A stretch of DNA of 64,000 bases from Molanna angustata (taxonomy: Eukaryota; Arthropoda; Insecta; Trichoptera; Molannidae), in assembly GCA_963576475.1 (NCBI GenBank), contig OY754984.1, positions 16,993,775 through 17,057,774 on the forward strand, read 5' to 3'. Under the pieces are notes generated by a model. It saw only the letters and a program-made list of their open reading frames with translations, did no database searches and was not told the origin of the DNA. The translations under genes and the position numbers were made by a program. Positions 54,983 through 64,000 of this stretch are shown piece after piece (the stretch's first letter is position 1; every line of letters starts with the position of its first letter).

Positions 54983-55600
54983 TTTATTTATTTAACAGTT
55001 TATTGTAAACAACTTATTTTCCAGTAAAAATAGCGGACTTAATGCCTAGTTGCAATTTGTTCCAGACAACCATCTGTTACAATTATGGGTGAACGTGGTA
55101 CATGTACAAAAAAAAAAAACCTACATAAAACTATAAACGTATAACATTTATACACAAAAAAGTAAAAAGGATTAAAATATGTAGGTACACCAATGACATT
55201 TAAACAAATTAATCTTAGATGAAACCTGTTACAACACTATGGGAGGGAAGGAAAAAAATGAGAGATTTGTCTAACCAAAGGAATAAGGAAATTAATAGGA
55301 AATATGTTGGTTAAAAAATGGAAAGTAGGAGCACGCGCTTTAATCTAATTTTGAAGGATGCTAACGTTGGTGCAGTTCTAATGTCAAGAGCCAAGTTGTT
55401 CCATAACCGAGCAGCATGGACAGTAAATGATGATGAATAGAAAGCCGTGGCATGTAATGGGATGGCGAGGGTTCTCTCTTCGCTAGATCGAAGCGGAAGT
55501 CCATGAGAGGCCAGAGGTTGAAATCTTTCAGTCAGATATGATGGAGCAATAGGGTTGTTCAAAAAACGTATGCAAGCTAGGAATTAAACCCATAACGACG
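54983..55600 (-). mobile_element. CR1/Zenon-like LINE 3' portion
   Basis: The frame 55311-55562 reads NNPIAPSYLTERFQPLASHG, then LPLRSSEERTLAIPLHATAF, SSFTVHAARLWNNLALDIRT and FKIRLKRVLL, parallel to GLPLRSAERTTLSIPIHN, SARLWNSLSPDI and FKKKLKKEYL at 15.8 kb. The 3' UTR runs left to a TTAAATAAATAAATT end near 54990. 5'-truncated. Confidence 0.78.
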
Positions 55601-56389
55601 GAAAAAAAATCGTACAACTTACTATTTTATCACTGTGGTATTCGCCTGAGTATTTTGGTTTCATGAAAGTGTTATCTTTTATAAGGGAAAATACTAAAAT
55701 ATTATTCTTGTCATTACTGCTTCGGTTTTGTATGAGATAACCATCTTTTGCAGACTTCGTATTGAGATGTCCCGTGCTAAGCATTTGGACAATTAGCTAT
55801 AATAACAATGTATTGTTCCTAGAGGCAGTTAATGTTTTAAAGATTAGCTTTTAATGCCAGTCCCTTAAGTAAGAGACGGTACCTTATATTATATAAATGT
55901 ATTTACCCTTGGGTTTACCTAATGATAACCCCAAACGTTTTGTTATGTGAGATCATGCCGAGAATACAGAATTAACCCCTGTTTTATAATTAAATATCCG
56001 CAAAGTTTGCCGAAGGAACTGTGTTTTTATAAACATCTATATTGAAAGTGTAAACAAGACTTTTGTACGAAGTTACAACGAGAAATTGTACCAATTAAAG
56101 TCGAATTAGAACAATTTTTTCCATTGTTGGAGCCGGGAAGTTAAAATGTAAAGGGCATACGACCTGATACCAGTGGTCTTATAGTCTTAATTTCGTCGTA
56201 TTGTTAGAAGTTCTATAAAAAAACAAAAGAGAAATTAATAGGTACAAATCTTTTCAAAGACGTGCATGACAGAACAAGAAATAAGTACAAACATTCTAAC
56301 AAATAAACCCACAACGTGTAGAGACCACCGACTGGTTTGCATAACCTTATAAAAAGAAGCATGAAATTTTCGGTTCAAGTATCGTCACA
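55601..56389. other. No gene recognised
   Basis: Mixed AT-rich DNA; the short frames show no domain. Confidence 0.4.
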
Positions 56390-56570
56390 TCTTAAAAAGG
56401 GAATATTCAGAATGGGTGCTGGTAAACCTCATTGCTGAACTATTCGAGATGTTATTGTTGCCTGTTGTATTTTCAATTACCCGGCTCTTACGGGACACCC
56501 AAAAATGATGATAATAGAAAATAATGGAAGCACTATTCTAAGCCGGTAATTCACAGCAAAAGGAGAAACA
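56390..56570 (+). repeat. Repeat G copy 3
   Basis: GAATATTCAGAATGGGTGCT, CCTCATTGCTGAACTATTCG, GAGATGTTATTGTTGCCTGT, ATTACCCGGCTCTTACGGGA and TAAGCCGGTAATTCACAG, the opposite orientation of 46.7-46.95 kb. Confidence 0.65.
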
Positions 56571-57031
56571 AGAAATCAGGATACAATGAAAGAATATTTG
56601 ATGTTATTAATATAATGAAAGTTGAGTTAACATTGAGATTTTTTGAACACTTTGGAAGTAACGATTTATGATAGTATGTAGGTTTGTACATTTCAAAGAG
56701 AATGTTATAAATAATCTGGAAAGTTCAAGATTTGTTTGAACATGGCTGCATAGAGGACACCAGCTATTATGAGCTGTGTCCATTATATTCTTCCGAAGAA
56801 GCGCACTACGTAACGTTGGGGAGGGTTTGCAATCTGCTCAGGAATAAAATTATTTCGAATCTTAAAAAGACCCGGGTTTTAAGGTAGAAACACAGAATTC
56901 GTAAGATCAATTAGTAAAAGAGTTCGAAAAACGACTGGTTCGTGGATGTTGAAGGTTTACTGTGAACGGGTTTTAAGATTGAGTAAAACGAGTGACTCTA
57001 TTGTGAAGGGGAGTAAGAAGAACCAGGGATG
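56571..57031. other. No gene recognised
   Basis: Host DNA flanking the next transposon. No domain was recognised. Confidence 0.4.
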
Positions 57032-57034
57032 TAA

Positions 57035-58117
57035 GGCCCAGAATCATAGTCGCAAAATAGGTACTTAGATGAGTTTGAGTTACAGTTTTTTAATCATAGA
57101 ACTTTGTTTCTCACAGAAGTCATCAAAAATCGTTACTCATCTCCCGTGAGTTTGAGTCACCAAAATCGGTGACTTTAGACGCTGAGCATGCTTTGAACTG
57201 TCAAAATCGTTTACAAACCTAGTTTATTTTAATTTTTATTCGATATAAAAACTGGTGAATTTCGAGATATTATTTTTGTGGTGAATATAAAATTATCTTC
57301 ATTAAACAGGGAGCATTAAAATGTCTGATATATTTGAGTTTTTGCAAGATATTGACAATATTGGGAATACAGATGTGATTAATTTTCCCGATGAATCATT
57401 TGCCGCAAGGCGAATGAGACGCCGCAAATGTTATATTCGAAATATGATAAACCCTATCGAATTTTATGAAAACTGTGAATTTAAAAAGCGCTACAGATTT
57501 TATAGAGAAACTGTGCTCACTGCCATATTGCCGCTTATTCACGATGGATTGCGAAAAATCAACAACAGAGGCATGCCTATAACGCCTGAAATTCAAATAT
57601 TGATAGCCCTGAGATTCTATAGTACAGAAATTGCTCGGCGATCCACTCCCAAGCATCCTGTTTTTGCTAATTAAGGGCTGATATATTTTCTTATTTTCTA
57701 CAATAGTAATTTTCTTCCCCAATAATTCCATTAAAAAAATATTAATCATATGCAGTATTCCTTTTAGCATTCATTATTAATTATTATTATAAAAATAAAC
57801 AAAACGCGAAAGAAGCAAGCAGATGTTTTGAACTCAAATGACAGTTTTAATTCATAGATTGAAGAGAGTAGATAGGGATTTCAAAGACAAATTTAAAAAA
57901 GTAACCATAAATTTCAAAATAATTGCTGAAAACTTATGAAATTCCTACAGTTTGAGAACTATCAAACTCAACTGAGTTTGAGTCGTTATCTCAGCTCAGA
58001 CACGTCAGATTTTGGACTATGTTTACCGAAAAACCTACTCAGCTAAGAAAGCCTTGAGCTATGCTCTCCTGAGGCACTATTGAGACCTGACTCATCTCAT
58101 GTTTATGATTCTGGGCC
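57035..58117. mobile_element. PIF/Harbinger-like element, 1083 bp
   Basis: Inverted ends GGCCCAGAATCATA (57035-57048 and reversed 58104-58117), each followed inward by an ATGAGT word, and a perfect TAA duplication (57032-57034 and 58118-58120). Three-base T(A/T)A duplications are the PIF/Harbinger signature. It holds one ORF, similar to the N-terminus of Harbinger transposases, at 57321-57674. The catalytic DDE part is missing, so this is an internally deleted, non-autonomous derivative with both ends intact. Confidence 0.92.
57321..57674 (+). CDS. Truncated Harbinger-type transposase N-terminus
   Basis: 117 residues from an ATG with AAA upstream. FEFLQDIDN and RRRKCYIRN are followed by FKKRYRFYRETVLTAILPLI (about 53-72) and NRGMPITPEIQILIALRFYS (about 81-100), the pattern of the HARBI1-like region before the catalytic domain. 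The last 16 or so residues (EIARRSTPKHPVFAN) do not follow the family and probably result from the internal deletion joining unrelated DNA. No DDE residues. It could at most be a DNA- or partner-binding fragment; expression is unknown. Confidence 0.75.
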   Translation: MSDIFEFLQDIDNIGNTDVINFPDESFAARRMRRRKCYIRNMINPIEFYENCEFKKRYRFYRETVLTAILPLIHDGLRKINNRGMPITPEIQILIALRFYSTEIARRSTPKHPVFAN

Positions 58118-58701
58118 TAAGTTCTTATGAGCATATACAGCGGTAGTATCTATAGAATAAACTTAAAATACTGACCTTGCGCCTGAGGCCTAGTGATTGC
58201 AATCCATCAGTCAATGATGGGTCGAACAGCACGACTTTACAGCATCGTAAAGACGTACAACATCAAGAGAATTCAGTAGGTATTATAGGCGGTATACCAA
58301 AAATCTCGATGGTAGATACTGGGAAAAAGATAGGCGGTGTTTCCTTGTTGATTCTTAAACTATTCGTGGAAAAAAAGATTATCTTAAAAGTAGGTATTTA
58401 TAAATAGCTTTAATTTACCATGTTAATTTAAACATACAAACAACCGCTGCTATAGGCAATATCAAATACATCACAAATGACAAAATAAAATTCAAATTCC
58501 TTCCTTCTAACGTTCGTGAATTTAGCCATTATGAGCAAAGCTTTTTTCTGTGACCACATCTTAGTTTTTCGCCGATGTAAGCACCATTGAGATGAGGTTA
58601 TTACTAAAATGGCACTATGTTAAAATTCTATTTTTATAATTTATTAAAATTATTTTTACAAACTTTGTGGAATTCCATATTAATAGCAAATTATTTTAGT
58701 A
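58118..58701. other. No gene recognised
   Basis: AT-rich DNA; the frame 58177-58407 has no recognised domain. Confidence 0.4.
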
Positions 58702-58805
58702 ATTTTTTTACTAAAATATGAATAACAAAAAACTTTGTATATCCCACTTCACATGTGAAGTGGGATATACAAAGTTTTTTGTTATTCATATTTTAGTAAA
58801 AAAAT
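58702..58805. repeat. Perfect 104-bp palindrome without spacer
   Basis: Arms 58702-58753 and 58754-58805 are exact inverse complements with the centre at ACA|TGT inside CTTCACATGTGAAG. The arm contains ATCCCACTTC and AACAAAAAACTTTGTAT. Pairing stops exactly outside 58702 and 58805. No flanking duplication or similar sequence was seen elsewhere. Confidence 0.97.
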
Positions 58806-59369
58806 ATATTTTTATTATTTATTTATTAATTTTATTTACCTTTTATCACACCATATTTATAATGACAACAATAAGTAGATTACTGCTGCCCAACTAGGAA
58901 ATCATGTTCTAGGGCTAGCAGTTTTCAATTTTTACTGACAATTATATGCAATTATGTACCAGGTGATTGTTCCCGTTCCACACTAAATGGGTCATTACCA
59001 CAACAAACATATGGTCTCACATAAAATAGATTAACCAGGTCCTAGTGTCTGCTATAGTACCTGTCATAAATCTAATCTCTGACGCGATTTTTATTTCAGA
59101 ATATTATAGAAAGAGACTAGTTAACTATGTTGGTGTAGTTAATTTGAATCATATGCTTTCCAAATCAAATCAAATATTGTTATGTATTACTAAAAGAACA
59201 TCGCAAACACAATACGCCATAGTTACAAATGTTGTTAAAATTTTAATTTTGAATTATTTAAGTAGTTATTGAATACTAAGTACCTATATGTGTTAGTTCT
59301 GTTCGCCCATAATTTATGATGTATTTTTTAATATTTATTTTGAATATTACTTCATGGTCTCCAGGTACT
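58806..59369. other. No gene recognised
   Basis: AT-rich DNA; the frame 59045-59272 has no recognised domain. Confidence 0.4.
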
Positions 59370-59820
59370 TGCCGCAATTCCTGATCTTGGGCCTAATATT
59401 TAACGTAATATCCTGTTTTCAAATGTCAGCAGTCTTTGTTGGTCCTTGATTGTCATGCACCAGGACTCAGCACCATACAGGATTACTGGATAATGAGGAA
59501 ATTCACAAGTGATTACTGAAGCAATGAGGAAATTCGTGCATTGACAGGACAACCTTTAATCACCAGCGAAATCAGGTCCAGAAGATTAGCTTGGATTGGA
59601 CATGTTGTTAGATCAGGGGAAGAAAGAGCCACAAAACGTATCCTGCAAAATAACCCTGTGGGCAAGAGACCCCTGGGAAGACCAAGGCAGAGATTGATGG
59701 ACAATGTTACCCGAGATCTGAACGTGCTGAATGCTTGTGATGACTGGGAGTCCACTTTCAGGAGGCTAAAGCTCTACCGGAGTTGTATGGTCATCGGAAG
59801 TAAGAAGTAGTAGTAGTAAG
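59370..59820. mobile_element. RTE-like LINE with internal inversion
   Basis: The minus-strand part (about 59370-59495) reads PVILYGAESWCMTIKDQQRL, then LTFENRILR and ILGPRSG. The plus-strand part (59508-59806) reads NEEIRALTGQPLITSEIRSR, then RLAWIGHVVRSGEERATKRI, GKRPLGRPRQRLMDNVTRDL. In RTE proteins the first block lies directly upstream of the second, so the upstream block is inverted. The 3' end is AAGTAGTAGTAGTAAG. The copy is 5'-truncated. Confidence 0.8.
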
Positions 59821-60513
59821 TATTTTGAATATTCTTGTGATGTTATTCTTTAAGAGAGGAAGGTAAACTATTGAAGAGTCAAGGAGCAATAAATGAAAAA
59901 TTTCTTTGACCAAAAGATGTTTTCATGTGTGGGATTGTGTAATTTAGGTTTGTACTTGTTCGTGTTTATATAGATTGTTGTGTTCTCTGTACTTTTATGG
60001 AAGTAAGTCAGAATGTATTGAATGTATGTTTGCCTAGGGTCAAATACTTTGAACTCGTTATGAAGGTTTTCTGTATGATAGTCAAAAGGTTTTTAAGTAT
60101 TATTTGCACAATGCATCTCTGAGTTTGACAAAGTTTTTCAATGATGGTCTTGGCACACCCTCCCCAACCGACGATTCCATATGACAATAGTGAGTGAGTT
60201 AGTGCGTCATAAACAGTTTGTTTGTCAGGTTTTCTGTAAACGTAATTATTCAGCTATAGTGTGCTTTATTTTAAATAATGACAATCTTTTCCCTAGTACC
60301 CTCAAAAGATACGTCTTTCAAATAAATTACATTTAATTTTTACATTTTTATTTTATCGCGTGTGGTGGAATATTATAATAAAGTTAATTAATTTTCCTCG
60401 ATATTTTTGTTCTGGCTCAGTTCATTTTTCACCACATTCACAGCGTTTGAAAGTTTTAATTTTCACTTCACTGAAATTAATATAATTATACGGAAATTGA
60501 GAAAATATATTTA
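59821..60513. other. No gene recognised
   Basis: AT-rich DNA; nothing supported. Confidence 0.4.
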
Positions 60514-60514
60514 T

Positions 60515-61260
60515 TTTTACTCCTAACTAACCCAAGAGGATATTTTTTAACAGATTTGTAATTATCTCAATAGAGACGAAGTTTGAACATTTACTGTAGA
60601 AGAACCGGGAAATCAAGACACCTACAGGGCTTACGATCTGTCATCGGCTGGTTTACGTGATCACTTTATGCGCTTGCGCAACGTTCACCAATTATGCCTT
60701 TTTAATGAGATCCATATCAATTCAATTTTTGAAAGTTCTATATATTGCAATACTGAAATTCTTTTCGCATGAAAATTATGATTTTTACTACAGCCATCTA
60801 TGTGTGAAATTATGAACAACATTCTTATTATTTTTATTTATTTTTTGTTGTAACGCCATCTATTGAGAGAATTGTTTTTTTTTTGTAAATAATGAGAGCA
60901 ACAAATCTTATACCTGAGGTGACAATGCATTTTTCGCATAGAAGTCACCCCTGAATTGCGCCAGACTTATAAGGTCATTTTTGTCTTATTTACCTACTTG
61001 TACCAATGTGTAATTAATCGAATATTTTTTTTATTATTGCATATGCGCAAACATTGGATTTTTTTCCCTGTCGGGAGTCAAAGATATTTTTTAACAGATT
61101 TTTAATTATCTCAATAATTGAAAGAGATTGTATTCTGAAAGTTTCATCACGATGTATCTGTGTGCGTTATGTTCTGTATACTATGTAAGGCGTGTTTATT
61201 TTACTTTATCGATTATATACTAAAGTACTCATTCGATTCCTTTCAAAACTTTATATATCT
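60515..61260 (+). mobile_element. ACTCC-family element disrupted by repeat E
   Basis: TTTTTACTCCTAACTAACCC and AAGAGGATAT at the left, then repeat E, then ATTGTATTCTGAAAGTTTCA, TCACGATGTATCTGTGTG, TTTACTTTATCGATTATATA as in 45.9-46.05 kb. The right end of the ACTCC element is missing, as is its part between GGATATAG and GAGATTGTATT. Confidence 0.7.
60539..61115 (+). repeat. Repeat E, 544-bp unit between direct repeats
   Basis: A 33-bp word starting GATATTTTTTAACAGATTT and ending TAATTATCTCAAT occurs at 60539-60571 and 61083-61115, one base different. Between them: GAAGAACCGGGAAATCAAGA, GGTTTACGTGATCACTTTAT, GCGCTTGCGCAACGTTCACC, GCATATGCGCAAACATTGGA and TGTCGGGAGTCAAAG. At 52.4 kb the 3' words run straight into the 5' words, so the unit behaves like part of a tandem or circular form. 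No coding capacity. Confidence 0.75.
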
Positions 61261-61374
61261 AATATACGCACTAACAATATAAAATCAATTTGGTTTTCAT
61301 ATTGATTTTTTATTTTGCATATAAGTAACAAAAAAAAATAATTATAAAATGCTTACGATAATTAATACATACAT

Positions 61375-61860
61375 GCATAGATACCATCACGCCGTTTCCC
61401 TATTTGGGTTCAGTAGAGAGAACCGAACACCAGACTCTTCTATCTTGACAAACATGCTTTGCCCCATTTGTACCTATTATTCTGACTTCGTATATTACCA
61501 TATTTCAAAATCTCATTTATATGATCATGCCTACTCTTTCTCGGGCGGCCACGACCTCTCATTTCACTCTTTTCAGCCTTGTATACTTTCTTTGTCAGGT
61601 GCTCATCGTTCATTTTCTCTAACTGTCCTACTCTAAAAATCTCTTTCAATTTTGCCTTCTCGTCTGATATACACATTGCTTATCCTATCATAGATTGTTT
61701 TGCCACACATTTGTCATAGGGACCTCATTTCCACAGCGTTAGTTTAACTTTCATGCGTCTTCCGCTATGTCCTTTGTCCATGTCTCACTTTCACACATTA
61801 TTGTTGAAACAACTATTTCATTGCGCACAGCGAGCTTTGTAGGCCTTGATATAATTGGGT
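61375..61860 (-). mobile_element. RTE-like LINE 3' end
   Basis: The minus strand contains KLKEIFRVGQLEKMNDEHLT, then KKVYKAEKSEMRGRGRPRKS, RHDHINEILKYGNIRSQNN. It agrees closely with the insertion at 6.03-6.49 kb and extends further upstream (GTGAGACATGGACAAAGGAC). The 3' end at the left is GGCGTGATGGTATCTATGCA with TGTATGTATTAAT. The frame is broken upstream. Confidence 0.85.
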
Positions 61861-62394
61861 CAGATAATTTGGCTTTATTCAATGGCTGACCCAATTACGA
61901 TAATTAGAGTCGTTTGAAAATGTGTAGGTCCAATTTTGACATATGACATGAAAAATTAATTCTTCGTTAAAAAATTATAAACCTCTTCAAAAGAATGGAA
62001 CTTAGAATTAGTTTATAAAACATGAAAAAAATCTAATCATAGATGTAAGGTAGGTACACCAAAATGTACATAAAATTCATATCGTTCATTTTCTCTACAT
62101 GGTAACATTAATTAATTATAAATTTTACTTTGCTAAAGGAAAAAAAAAATGAGTGGGTAAAAAGTACATTTAAAAAGACTCAAAGAGAAATTACTTCACT
62201 TCAACGACTGCGAAAACGTTCTTATAAAGCACTGGTTGTCAAGCTTTAATTAAATAAACCATTTCTCTATTTTGTTGTTTTTGAGATACGGCATGCGCCG
62301 GTTGGACATGACGAAAAATATACAATGACACTGATATTGTTATTCAAAATTTGTGGTGACACACATTATAAGGTACTTATATCGCGTCATCATA
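61861..62394. other. No gene recognised
   Basis: AT-rich DNA; nothing supported. Confidence 0.4.
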
Positions 62395-62790
62395 TCTTTC
62401 GCCGACACCAATGATTTCCGCTGGAATCCCCGCATCTCTGGTAGCAACAAGCCCGACATACTCACATTACGAAACCACTCAACAATCGGCAGCAGTCCCA
62501 AACACATCCATGCACTGGACTCGCCATTCCTGTCCGGCCGTCAGTCACAGGCAGTCGCACGCACCAGCCGCACACATCGCGTCACGCACCTTCATCATTA
62601 TTCAACCAATTCGCGAACTAACCTCCATCCTTCACGCCTCATACCTCCATAATAAAGACAACAATATGTTATCTGCGTTCACTTTTTCAGAACGTTTAAA
62701 CATTTTGATAATATTGACGGATGAAACCATTGGAACTATTTTGCCATTCAGAGTTTCTTCTTCTATCGTGTCAGCAACGCATTGAAATAA
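62395..62790 (+). other. GC-richer stretch with 124-aa ORF, unrecognised
   Basis: The frame 62411-62785 begins MISAGIPASLVATSPTYSHY and contains PIRELTSILHASYLHNKDNN and FTFSERLNILIILTDETIGT. A second frame (62353-62652) overlaps. The first 240 bp are clearly GC-richer than the surroundings, as old coding sequence or a transposon ORF1 might be. No catalytic motif, zinc finger or transmembrane segment is evident. I cannot name a family. Confidence 0.3.
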
Positions 62791-63020
62791 TCTTCTACCA
62801 GTACCTACATAGAAACGTCAATAGCACAATCATTGCCCACCATAAGACCGTGCATGGTGCCGTTGACTGGACTTGAGGGGCATCTGCACATATGTGCGGT
62901 GGTCTGCTGCGCTCCACAGTCACATGTCGTTGGCATTCCCTGTTGCAGGAAGCAACAAGTAGACAAGTTATCCAACATTCTCCCAACGCCCGTTTGGAGA
63001 ACGTTGGGAGAACGGAGAAA
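62765..63020 (-). mobile_element. LINE C-terminal fragment with CDCG motif
   Basis: Across two minus frames it reads LVASCNREMPTTCDCGAQQT, then TAHMCRCPSSPVN and GLMVGNDCAIDV, ending in the stop near 62809. The Cys-x-Cys-Gly, Gln-Thr, His, Cys spacing equals that at 17.9 and 38.15 kb. One frameshift near 62920. Truncated upstream at about 63020. Confidence 0.7.
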
Positions 63021-64000
63021 TTAAAATTCGGAGCTTGTAGCCACGAAGAGCAACTACAGGGCTTTTAAGATTTTTTGTCAAAAATAACGTTCACTCTTAT
63101 TTAAACATTCATTGAACGATGAGCCTGTTATTCCTCTGTAATGAACTGTCTTTGACACTTTAAGTGTCTGCAAGGTTTTATGTTCTTTCGGAGTTTCGCA
63201 AAGAGCCGAGCTTAGTCTCTATAAGCAGAACGGGTGGTGGTGAGGGAAAAACAGATGAAACCTTTAATATTATAGTTTTTTGCTGTACAGAGGACATAAA
63301 AAAGAAAAGAACGCCATATACAAAATATAAGACGAAATTCATAGTATCCACATGGGATACCCGATACCTTCTTTTCTTCTCTCTGGGTAAATCCCAACTC
63401 TCTATCTGTGCCAACTGTTGAGGTCAGCTGTCCTCATTATAAAGAACCTTACGTCCTGAACTATTTCACTTAGGCCATGTCTCTGCAGTTGGCTTCGTCT
63501 TTGCAGTTGGTTTAGGCTTTGTTGACGTAGTATGCAAAAATAATTCTAGATTATGTTGGTTTACGATCCCCACAGATTTTCTTTTTCCTTTTTCTCTCTT
63601 TTTAGGCCTGTTGGCCTGTTGAAGTCTGCGTCAGCTTCCTTCCTGTGACGTGGACTGCCAGCGGTCCTTTCATCTCTTGGGAAGACGTGCAAGAAGTCTG
63701 TTTTTTTTTAGCAAAAATTGTCCCTGGCTAGTTTGACGGTCCTTGAGTTTGTCATTCTCTACACACCGATTTACGTTTAAAAATCTTTGAGAAACTGTCG
63801 TGGAATATTTATGTACATCAATGTAGGTAAATTATTCCTGTTTTGATATTAAAAAGCAAGTATATCCATCATGACATACTTGTGTTTATTATTATTATAT
63901 TAGAGAGACGTATACCAAAGAAATTGTTAAGCGCGGATTTCTGAATATTTTGTCATGACTGTTTATATATAGGTATGTACTTGCCTTTTTTCCCATTCCA
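63021..64000. other. No gene recognised
   Basis: Mixed DNA. Less AT-rich around 63170-63250 and 63600-63700, with short frames on both strands (for example 63178-63414 minus) but no recognised domain. Confidence 0.4.

Noticed and set aside
57396..57770. A 124-aa minus ORF in the Harbinger element
   Set aside because: Antisense to the transposase N-terminus, which has the recognisable family pattern.

Overview
This window is AT-rich eukaryotic DNA in which I found no convincing host gene, ribosomal RNA or true tRNA gene. Almost everything recognisable is repetitive: a satellite array, LINE fragments, tRNA-derived SINEs, Penelope-like elements, small DNA transposons and minisatellites, in many stages of decay. 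The mix (RTE-type and CR1/Zenon-type LINEs, hAT, PIF/Harbinger and TTAA-type small elements, Penelope leaders, tRNA SINEs, frequent TAGGTAC words) suggests an insect, most likely a moth or butterfly. The nesting and absence of genes would fit heterochromatin or a W chromosome. Both statements are inference.

Layout. 1-3.3 kb: 104-bp dimeric satellite in two alternating variants, interrupted at 3320 by a LINE tail with its own target-site duplication (TSD), then a SINE. 4.5-10.5 kb: RTE-like LINE fragments on both strands, two of them clean insertions with 12-14 bp TSDs, a 332-bp hAT-type element with a perfect 8-bp TSD, and a CR1/L2-like LINE end. 11-27 kb: an 'ACTCC' inverted-repeat element, LINE 3' ends, SINEs and further RTE ends. 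27.6-28.9 kb: the 3' half of a Penelope-like element with a GIY-YIG endonuclease, followed by a leader holding a hammerhead-ribozyme-like motif. 30-39 kb: LINE ends, a 41-bp minisatellite, a SINE whose tail is amplified in tandem, and a 323-bp AAAT microsatellite between two inverted LINE tails. 40-51 kb: two more Penelope leaders with hammerhead-like motifs, a TTAA-bounded element, and a cluster of ACTCC elements. 52-64 kb: long palindromes, a 1083-bp PIF/Harbinger derivative with TIRs and TAA TSD, LINEs with internal inversions, and a nested repeat.

Main observation: three dispersed Penelope leaders (28.8, 40.9 and 51.0 kb) each carry a hammerhead-like fold 59-71 nt upstream of an ATG beginning MEF(Y/H)QEL. 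The stem III hexamer differs at each locus (ACGCGU, ACUAGU, ACCGGU) but is always self-complementary, stem I is rebuilt with different bases, and the core 3-8 pair is C-G in one and U-A in the other two. Hammerheads in Penelope-like elements are known; this covariation inside one window, and the shift to U3-A8, are the points I would look at first.
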